Assembly: GCA_947382415.1 (NCBI GenBank)
Contig: CANCYO010000026.1
Coordinates: forward strand, 1-36,903
Length of the DNA: 36,903 bases
DNA from: an uncultured Lachnospiraceae bacterium
GTDB taxonomy: Bacteria; Bacillota; Clostridia; Lachnospirales; Lachnospiraceae
Direction: 5' to 3'
Of this stretch, positions 31,856-36,903 are shown piece after piece. Positions within the stretch are counted from its first letter, which is position 1, and each line of letters opens with the position of its first letter. The notes under the pieces are model-generated. The model made no database searches. It saw nothing but the letters and a program-made list of their open reading frames with translations, and had not been told where the DNA came from. The position numbers and the translations under genes are program-made.

Positions 31856-32359
31856 TCATTCCCTCCACTGCAGCCTGTGAAGTTCGCCTTCCCGCTGCAT
31901 ACTGTCAAACTGATTCTGGCGCAGAGCCTCATAAAGTATGATAGCCACGGAATTGGACAGATTCAGAGAACGGATCTGCGGCAGCATGGGAATACGGATA
32001 CAGGTATCCTCATGCTCTACCAGAATCTCCTCGGGAATCCCGGCGCTCTCCCTGCCAAACATAATAAAATCGTCCGGCCCGAAAGCCGCCTCTGTGTAAG
32101 CGCGCTTCGCCTTTGTGGTGGCCATCCACAGCCTGGCTCCCAGATGTCTCTCATATTCCTGCAGAAATTCCGCATAATTCACATAGCGGTTCACAGAAAG
32201 CTTTTCCCAATAGTCCATGCCCGCCCGCCGGATCTCCTTTTCGTTCAGGCGAAAACCCAGCGGCTCAATCAAATGCAGACTTGTGCCAGTCGCGACACAA
32301 GTCCGCCCGATATTTCCTGTATTTGCCGGAATCTCCGGCTGATGTAACACGATATGCAT
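31856..32359 (-). CDS. trmL: tRNA (cytidine/uridine-34-2'-O)-methyltransferase
   Basis: TrmL methylates the 2'-OH of the wobble nucleotide in certain leucine tRNAs. The 167-residue length and the SPOUT-fold motifs fit: the N-terminal HQPEIPANTGNIGRTCVATG (6-25), the central FGRESAGIPEEIL block (about 110-122) and the C-terminal knot RSLNLSNSVAIILYEALRQ (about 136-154). It starts 6 bases after the aminotransferase gene and so is part of the 32-36 kb operon. Confidence 0.95.
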   Translation of the reverse strand: MHIVLHQPEIPANTGNIGRTCVATGTSLHLIEPLGFRLNEKEIRRAGMDYWEKLSVNRYVNYAEFLQEYERHLGARLWMATTKAKRAYTEAAFGPDDFIMFGRESAGIPEEILVEHEDTCIRIPMLPQIRSLNLSNSVAIILYEALRQNQFDSMQREGELHRLQWRE

Positions 32360-32365
32360 AAACGC

Positions 32366-33538
32366 TTAACCCTTTTGTGACCGCAGCTTCGTTACGAAGC
32401 GCTCCAGTCTGCCGATAGCCACCTTCAGATTCTCCAGAGAATACGCATAAGAAATTCTCACAAACCCCTCGCCGCTGTCGCCGAAAGCAGTGCCGGGAAC
32501 CACAGCCACGCGCTCCTCTTCCAGAAACCGCTGTGCAAACTCTTCGCTGGTCATGCCAAATTCCCCGATATAAGGAAATACATAAAATGCTCCATAAGGC
32601 TCAAAACACTGCAGCCCCATCTCCCGAAAAGCGTTCATGAGATAACGCCTGCGCTGATTGTAAGCCACACGCATTTCCTCGATGTCCGGGTCGCCGTTTT
32701 TTAAAGCCTCCACCGCCGCGTACTGGCTGGTGGTGGGAGCGCACATGATGGCAAACTGATGAATCTTGGTCATCTGTCCGATTATGGCGGCAGGGCCACA
32801 GGCATAGCCCAGCCTCCAGCCCGTCATGGCATAGGCCTTGGAAAATCCGTTGATCAGAACAGTCCTCTCCTGCATACCCGGAAGACTGGCAATGGACACA
32901 TGCTTTTCCTTATAGGAGAGCTCGGCATATATCTCATCCGACATGACAAATATGTCATGTTTTATGATAACCTCAGCGATTGCCTCCAGATCCTCCCGCT
33001 CCATGATGGCTCCGGTGGGATTGTTGGGAAACGGCAGGATCAGCACCTTGGTCTTGTCCGTAATGGCGTCCTCCAGCTCCTGTGCCGTGAGCCGGAACTC
33101 GTTCTCTTCCTTGAGGTCGATGATCACGGGCTTCGCTCCTGCGAGAATGGCGCAGGGTTCATAGGACACATAGCTGGGCTGGGGGATCAGAACCTCTTCC
33201 CCGGGATTGATCATGGCGCGAAGCCCCATGTCAATAGCCTCGGAACCGCCCACGGTGATCAACACCTCTTTGGCCCAATCATACTCAATATTGTTCTTGC
33301 GCTTCATGTAATTGCATATTTCCTGACGCAGTTCTTTCAGACCTGCGTTGGAAGTATAAAAGGTGCGGCCCCTCTCCAATGAATAAATACCCTCATCCCG
33401 GATATGCCAGGGCGTATCAAAGTCAGGCTCGCCCACGCCCAGCGAGATAGCGTCCTTCATCTCGCTGACGATGTCAAAAAATTTTCTGATGCCCGAGGGC
33501 TTGATCTCTACTACTTTATCTGCTAAAGGATTTCTCAT
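32366..33538 (-). CDS. Class I/II PLP-dependent aminotransferase
   Basis: This 390-residue fold-type I aminotransferase has the catalytic lysine at 234 (SKAYAMTGWRLGY), the PNNPTG cofactor/substrate motif (171-176) and the DEIY motif (201-204). Arg386-type substrate binding is suggested by VRISYA near the C-terminus. It resembles PatA/aromatic aminotransferases that act on several amino acids with 2-oxoglutarate. Its start overlaps the stop of the Lrp/AsnC gene by 4 bases, so it is coupled to, and probably regulated by, that protein. Confidence 0.92.
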   Translation of the reverse strand: MRNPLADKVVEIKPSGIRKFFDIVSEMKDAISLGVGEPDFDTPWHIRDEGIYSLERGRTFYTSNAGLKELRQEICNYMKRKNNIEYDWAKEVLITVGGSEAIDMGLRAMINPGEEVLIPQPSYVSYEPCAILAGAKPVIIDLKEENEFRLTAQELEDAITDKTKVLILPFPNNPTGAIMEREDLEAIAEVIIKHDIFVMSDEIYAELSYKEKHVSIASLPGMQERTVLINGFSKAYAMTGWRLGYACGPAAIIGQMTKIHQFAIMCAPTTSQYAAVEALKNGDPDIEEMRVAYNQRRRYLMNAFREMGLQCFEPYGAFYVFPYIGEFGMTSEEFAQRFLEEERVAVVPGTAFGDSGEGFVRISYAYSLENLKVAIGRLERFVTKLRSQKG

Positions 33539-34017
33539 GGCGTAATCATCTCTCTTTCATCTTCCGGCTTCTGTAGAAAAATCGTGCCGTGGTCTTTGTA
33601 TTTTTTGAGAATAAAATGCGTTGCCGTGGAAAGCACCTGCTCCAGAGGCGCCAGCTTATCCGACACAAAGGAAGACACCTCCCTGAGCGTCTTGCCCTCC
33701 AGAATCACCATCAGGTCAAATCCGCCGGAGATCAGATAGACGCTGCGCACTTCAGGATATCTGTAGATGCGCTCCGCAACATTGTCAAATCCCTGTCCTC
33801 TCTGGGGCGTCACACGCACTTCGATCAGCGCGGTCACTTTGTCCAGAGAAGTCTTCTCCCAATTGACCAGAGTGTGATAACCACAGATCACGCCCTCGTC
33901 CTCCAGAGCCTGAAGCTCATTCACCACATCTATCTCCTGCACACCCAGGATCACCGCCAGCTCCTTCAGATCAATACGGCTGTTTTTCTCAATAACCGCC
34001 AATAATTCTTCTCTCAT
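33535..34017 (-). CDS. Lrp/AsnC family transcriptional regulator
   Basis: This 160-residue regulator has a short N-terminal helix-turn-helix (about 1-60: LLAVIEKNSRIDLKELAVIL, then ALEDEGVICGYHTLVNWEK) and a RAM ligand-binding domain (about 68-145; VRSVYLISGGFDLMVILEG is typical). Such proteins form octamers and respond to amino acids. ATG at 34017 has a perfect AAGGAGG; longer in-frame starts are not needed. The HypE-like gene stops one base before it (TGACATG) and the aminotransferase starts within its stop. Confidence 0.9.
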   Translation of the reverse strand: MREELLAVIEKNSRIDLKELAVILGVQEIDVVNELQALEDEGVICGYHTLVNWEKTSLDKVTALIEVRVTPQRGQGFDNVAERIYRYPEVRSVYLISGGFDLMVILEGKTLREVSSFVSDKLAPLEQVLSTATHFILKKYKDHGTIFLQKPEDEREMITP

Positions 34018-34018
34018 G

Positions 34019-35119
34019 TCAAACCTCCTTATCACCCGCCGCTGCGGGCGCTTCCTGATTGATTGTCTGATAAATACTGTCCGCATGGGGACGATCCAGA
34101 TAACGCACTTCGTCCTCATTGAGGATCAGTCTGTCCCTGCTGTCTGTCACTTTACCCACGATCACGGCAGGGATATCCGCCGCTTCCATGGCCCGCACCA
34201 GACCCGGGCCGTCAGCGCCGGTCATCAGAAGGCATCCCCCCGAAAACAGCTCATAGGGACTGATATTGCAATGATTGCATATTTCTACCGTCTCCTGCCT
34301 GACAGGCAGCTTCTTTAAATCTATGGTCAGTCCAACGTCTGCGCCTTCCGCCAGCTCCCAGAGGGCGGCCATGATCCCTCCCTCCGAGACATTGTGCAGG
34401 ACGCAGGCGTTGGACTGCACCGCAACTGCGGCCTCCGGGACAGTGGACAGATATCTGTCAAACCCCGCCGCAGTCTCGGGCAGCCATGCGGGATAACGCT
34501 CACGAAGACTCCCGCCCCAGCGTTTCGCCAGAATCGCCGTGCCCTCCAGTCCGATCCACTTGCTCAAAACAATATCCTGTCCCGGCCGGGCAGCCTTCAC
34601 CGTGTGATACGCCGCTCCGGCCGGATCGTGTTCCGTTCGGATGGCTGCAGATTTATTTTGTTCCGTCACGACCGCAGCCGCTCCGTAAGCCGTCACCGTC
34701 ACAAATGGCTCGTTCACCGCCCCGGTGACTGTGCCCTGAGCCCGGGCAATCTCCATTCCCAGTCTGCCGCAGGTCTCCTCCGCCTCGGCCATGATACTCT
34801 GCAATACGGCCTCCTGCGCCTCAGGCGGAAGCAGAATACTCATGGCAGCCGCAATTGGCTTTCCTCCCCGGGAAGCCAGAATGTTGGCACATCTCTGCAA
34901 TAGATAAGCCACGGGAAATACACCCTCCTGCACACAGGACAAAACAACGCTTCTGCCATTTTGTTCCTGACAGGCAGGGACGCAACCTTCATTCTCAAAC
35001 GAAAAAATGGCGCAGTCTTCCCCCAGACCTGCGCCGACGATCACCTCGTCCCGTCTTGTCTTTATCTGTCGCAGTATGGAACGCTTCTCAGCGTTTTCCG
35101 TCACTCTGCCAACTTTCAT
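34019..35119 (-). CDS. AIR synthase-related protein (HypE/PurM-like)
   Basis: The 366-residue protein has the PurM/HypE architecture: an N-terminal ATP-binding domain with GAGLGEDCAIFSF (about 29-41, in place of the common GDDAA) and a CANILASRGGKPIAA segment (about 77-91), then a C-terminal domain ending EVRYLDRP. HypE makes the cyano ligand of NiFe hydrogenase through a C-terminal cysteine (PRIC); no such motif is at this C-terminus, and no hyp or hydrogenase genes are near. It is better called AIR synthase-related with unknown reaction. It lies between VanW (8-base gap) and the Lrp/AsnC regulator (1-base gap). Confidence 0.85.
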   Translation of the reverse strand: MKVGRVTENAEKRSILRQIKTRRDEVIVGAGLGEDCAIFSFENEGCVPACQEQNGRSVVLSCVQEGVFPVAYLLQRCANILASRGGKPIAAAMSILLPPEAQEAVLQSIMAEAEETCGRLGMEIARAQGTVTGAVNEPFVTVTAYGAAAVVTEQNKSAAIRTEHDPAGAAYHTVKAARPGQDIVLSKWIGLEGTAILAKRWGGSLRERYPAWLPETAAGFDRYLSTVPEAAVAVQSNACVLHNVSEGGIMAALWELAEGADVGLTIDLKKLPVRQETVEICNHCNISPYELFSGGCLLMTGADGPGLVRAMEAADIPAVIVGKVTDSRDRLILNEDEVRYLDRPHADSIYQTINQEAPAAAGDKEV

Positions 35120-35127
35120 AAGTTTAT

Positions 35128-36609
35128 CTACTCCTCATCCTCCTCCACCGGCGGGGGCGCGGTGAGCATACCGATCACATTTTTTACATGGTCGATACTG
35201 CCGGTTCCGATGGCCGCCATAATTTCATTATACGCATTCGCATCTCCGGTAGAGGTTCCCACCGTTGCGCTTCTTGGCGACATCTTATAACTGCTGCTGT
35301 TAATCTGTTCGCGGCTCACCTCCACGCCGTCCTCTGTGACAATCTTCCAGAGACGGGCCTTATAGCCGGTGTGAGCGCTCTCTGTAACGATATAACCGAT
35401 GGGTCTGGAGCTGTCCGCGTAGATGGAATCCGTGGTGGGGTTGATAACCTCCAGGACTTCGCTCTCATATTTCACTTCACGGCCTTCCGCCCTGGTCTCT
35501 TTTCCGTAAATATTAAAGGTAATTTTTTTATTTTTAGTATAGCCCTCTATATAAACAGGGTGATCCAGATTATTTTTAAACCGGAAATCCTTGCCCGCGC
35601 TCTCGGCGATAGCCGCATCCGCGGAGGGACTCACATAGGCCACGATCATGGAGTGATTATGGCGCTCCGTCACCTCAAGCTCCGCCTTCAACACCGCATT
35701 GTACAAAGTGGTGGACACCTGGCAGATACCTCCGCCCAAACTGTCTACGACCCTGCCGTTTACATAGGAACCCGCCATATAATAACCGTTTTTCTCTGTA
35801 AAGGGAGCCACCACATCGTAGGTGGAAAACTCTTCTCCGGGGTACAGCGTCGTACCGTTGATCAGATTACAGCCATTTTCCACATTTGCAGACCGGGAAG
35901 GCCCGGAAGTGCTGTAGGAGGTAGTGAAGCTCGCCAGCAGATCCGTCACTGCCGCCAGTTCCTCCGCATTGCCCCGGGGCTGCGACGCCACAACATCCAG
36001 CACAATCTCACAGGACTTTTGATCCCAGTCGCCCGTCAGATAATCATATATCTTGTCAATGGAGCGCTCCACATCCAAAATCGAGCCGATCTGCCCTTCC
36101 ACTACCTCAAACTGTCCGTCCTCGGTTCTCTTCAGAGAAACATTCACGGCCTTTTGATCATACTTTACACATTTGCCGGCCAACACGGAATCGATGGCCT
36201 CCACATCAAAATCCAGCTCTATCGGGAAAACATAATTTTCATGCTCCAAATCCTTCAATTGTTTGTAGCGCTCTATGACATTACCTGTTCTGCCCAGCCC
36301 GAATGCCTTCTCCGGCAGATCGGTATTGACCCAGGATACGCCCAGATCGCCTGCAGTGACCGTCACCGTATGACCGCCCGCCGCCACCAGCGAAATCTCC
36401 GTGGACTGTAATTTCTCCACATAGAATTCCACCGCCGCCTTCGCCTCCGCGACAGTCTTGCCGGACAGATCGATCTCTCCCGCGTAAACTCCCGGTTTGA
36501 TGGTCTCCTTCCCGGCCGCCTCCGCTCGGATTCCGAATCCCAGCACAAGCGCCAAAAGGCACAGAACAAGACTTCCTTTTTTCCACATAATCTTCTTACT
36601 TACATTCAT
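35128..36609 (-). CDS. VanW family protein with peptidoglycan-binding domain
   Basis: This ~493-residue exported protein starts with a signal or anchor sequence (about 7-31, GSLVLCLLALVLGFGIRAEA). A putative peptidoglycan-binding-like domain (PF12229 type, about 36-220; repeated YVEKLQ.../LDFDVEAIDSV pattern) is followed by the VanW domain (about 255-370) with FSTYDVVAPFTEKNGYYMAG, DSLGGGICQVSTTLYNAVLK and ERHNHSMIVAYV. The C-terminal ~100 residues end in a Pro/Glu tail (PPPVEEDEE). VanW occurs in some vancomycin-resistance clusters but is widespread and of unknown function at the wall. ATG at 36609 is preferred (AAAGGA upstream); 36651 and 36588 are alternatives. It heads the dense minus-strand operon. 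Confidence 0.9.
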   Translation of the reverse strand: MNVSKKIMWKKGSLVLCLLALVLGFGIRAEAAGKETIKPGVYAGEIDLSGKTVAEAKAAVEFYVEKLQSTEISLVAAGGHTVTVTAGDLGVSWVNTDLPEKAFGLGRTGNVIERYKQLKDLEHENYVFPIELDFDVEAIDSVLAGKCVKYDQKAVNVSLKRTEDGQFEVVEGQIGSILDVERSIDKIYDYLTGDWDQKSCEIVLDVVASQPRGNAEELAAVTDLLASFTTSYSTSGPSRSANVENGCNLINGTTLYPGEEFSTYDVVAPFTEKNGYYMAGSYVNGRVVDSLGGGICQVSTTLYNAVLKAELEVTERHNHSMIVAYVSPSADAAIAESAGKDFRFKNNLDHPVYIEGYTKNKKITFNIYGKETRAEGREVKYESEVLEVINPTTDSIYADSSRPIGYIVTESAHTGYKARLWKIVTEDGVEVSREQINSSSYKMSPRSATVGTSTGDANAYNEIMAAIGTGSIDHVKNVIGMLTAPPPVEEDEE

Positions 36610-36651
36610 TTCCTTTACACCTCTGATCGGCCCACCCACACTACCTGTCAC

Positions 36652-36705
36652 AATTCAAATTCATATGAATCTAAACTGAATTTGGAGACAAATAAAATTT
36701 GAATT
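36652..36705. repeat. AT-rich inverted repeat between the small membrane gene and vanW
   Basis: AATTCAAATT (36652-36661) and AATTTGAATT (36696-36705) are perfect inverted copies with a 34-base spacer. The stem is A+T only, with no T-tract in a good position, so it is a weak terminator or an operator at most. Confidence 0.4.
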
Positions 36706-36811
36706 AATATACAAAGTATGATAAAGTGGGAATTACCATAGCAAGCACTAAGAGAATGACAATTACACCGGCCACACGCTGTTTTGTTTTCTTGTTGTTC
36801 ATATTAAACAT
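36704..36811 (-). CDS. Small single-span membrane protein, 35 residues
   Basis: ATG at 36811 has GGGGTGAGG at proper spacing and opens a 35-codon frame: MFNMNNKKTKQRVAG, then a hydrophobic helix (VIVILLVLAMVIP) and a short polar end, TAA at 36704. A basic N-terminus followed by one helix suggests a membrane miniprotein with the N-terminus inside. It resembles small Firmicute proteins of the DUF4044/Prli42 kind in build, but family membership is not established. It is upstream of vanW on the same strand. Confidence 0.65.
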   Translation of the reverse strand: MFNMNNKKTKQRVAGVIVILLVLAMVIPTLSYFVY

Positions 36812-36857
36812 TGCGATTCCTCACCCCTTTTTATCTTTGACTTTTGCCTTTAATCTG

Positions 36858-36903
36858 AGATCGGAAGAGCACACGTCTGAACTCCAGTCACGCACGGACA
36901 TCT
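36858..36903 (+). other. Illumina TruSeq adapter, index and flow-cell-side bases (not genomic)
   Basis: From 36858 to 36891 the sequence is exactly the TruSeq read-1 3' adapter (begins AGATCGGAAGAGCACACGTC, ends CCAGTCAC). The next eight bases, GCACGGAC (36892-36899), occupy the i7 index place, and ATCT (36900-36903) is the start of the adapter part that follows the index. Genomic sequence ends at about 36857. Confidence 0.97.

Noticed and set aside
34019..35119. Naming the AIR synthase-like gene hypE
   Set aside because: No hydrogenase or other hyp genes are nearby, and the C-terminal cysteine motif of HypE is absent.
35188..36411. Plus-strand open frame of 407 codons
   Set aside because: It is fully antisense to vanW, whose motifs are clear; no start signal or domain supports it.
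31225..36609. Glycopeptide resistance cluster, suggested by VanW and VanZ
   Set aside because: No VanH, VanA-type ligase, VanX or VanRS genes are present; vanW and vanZ alone are common chromosomal genes in Clostridia.
1..36857. CRISPR array, prophage or insertion sequence
   Set aside because: No regularly spaced repeats, phage structural genes, transposase or integrase frames were seen; the only tandem array (31180-31223) has 14-15 bp units without spacers.

Overview
The window looks like a draft-assembly contig from a Lachnospiraceae-type gut Clostridium (Bacillota), roughly half G+C. The evidence is Firmicute-type: a T-box leader on prolyl-tRNA synthetase, MecA, NiaR, VanW and VanZ proteins, AAGGAGG ribosome binding sites, and fragments of the large RHS and TSP3-type surface proteins common in that family. 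No rRNA, tRNA, CRISPR array, insertion sequence or prophage was seen. The last 46 bases (36858-36903) are not genomic: they are an Illumina TruSeq adapter followed by an 8-base index and the next adapter bases.

Layout. 1-624: the 5' part of an RHS-type surface protein gene cut by the contig edge, with an apparent frame change and an abrupt jump into an RHS repeat. 878-4123 (minus): trmB, trxA and a 731-residue protein of unknown function ending at a good terminator. 4287-5858 (plus): a D-Ala-D-Ala carboxypeptidase that meets a DEDDh exonuclease gene tail to tail inside one hairpin. 5855-10214 (minus): proS, two alpha/beta hydrolases and the exonuclease form one operon behind a T-box leader (10284-10549) with a near-consensus promoter. 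10588-13536 (minus): a BMP-family solute-binding lipoprotein followed by a methyl-accepting chemotaxis protein, with no transporter genes. 13552-18284 (minus): a single-chain restriction-modification enzyme, a coupled Sel1-repeat protein, then mecA.

18458-21682: niaR (plus), a DUF1266 gene (minus), then a WYL regulator-TfoX-GyrI trio (plus) preceded by a perfect 9-bp palindrome. 21812-28615 (minus): an orphan hybrid histidine kinase, a GH2-like protein that has lost most of its catalytic barrel, its GPH-type sugar transporter, and a GNAT-like acyltransferase. 28764-29906 (plus): a decayed remnant of a large surface protein followed by two AT-rich orphan ORFs, the shape of a former toxin/adhesin locus with immunity-like genes. 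29962-31114: an MBL-fold hydrolase and a gamma carbonic anhydrase overlap tail to tail by 113 bp. 31225-36811 (minus): a small membrane protein, VanW, an AIR-synthase/HypE-like protein, an Lrp/AsnC regulator, a class I aminotransferase, trmL and vanZ, mostly with gaps of 0-40 bases.

Most of the content is ordinary chromosome. The parts that most deserve a second look are the fused restriction-modification enzyme with an NHPY motif and its Sel1 partner, the BMP-MCP pair, the GH2 relic beside an intact transporter, the palindrome-controlled WYL-TfoX-GyrI operon, and the surface-protein graveyard. No clearly new multi-gene system could be demonstrated from sequence alone.
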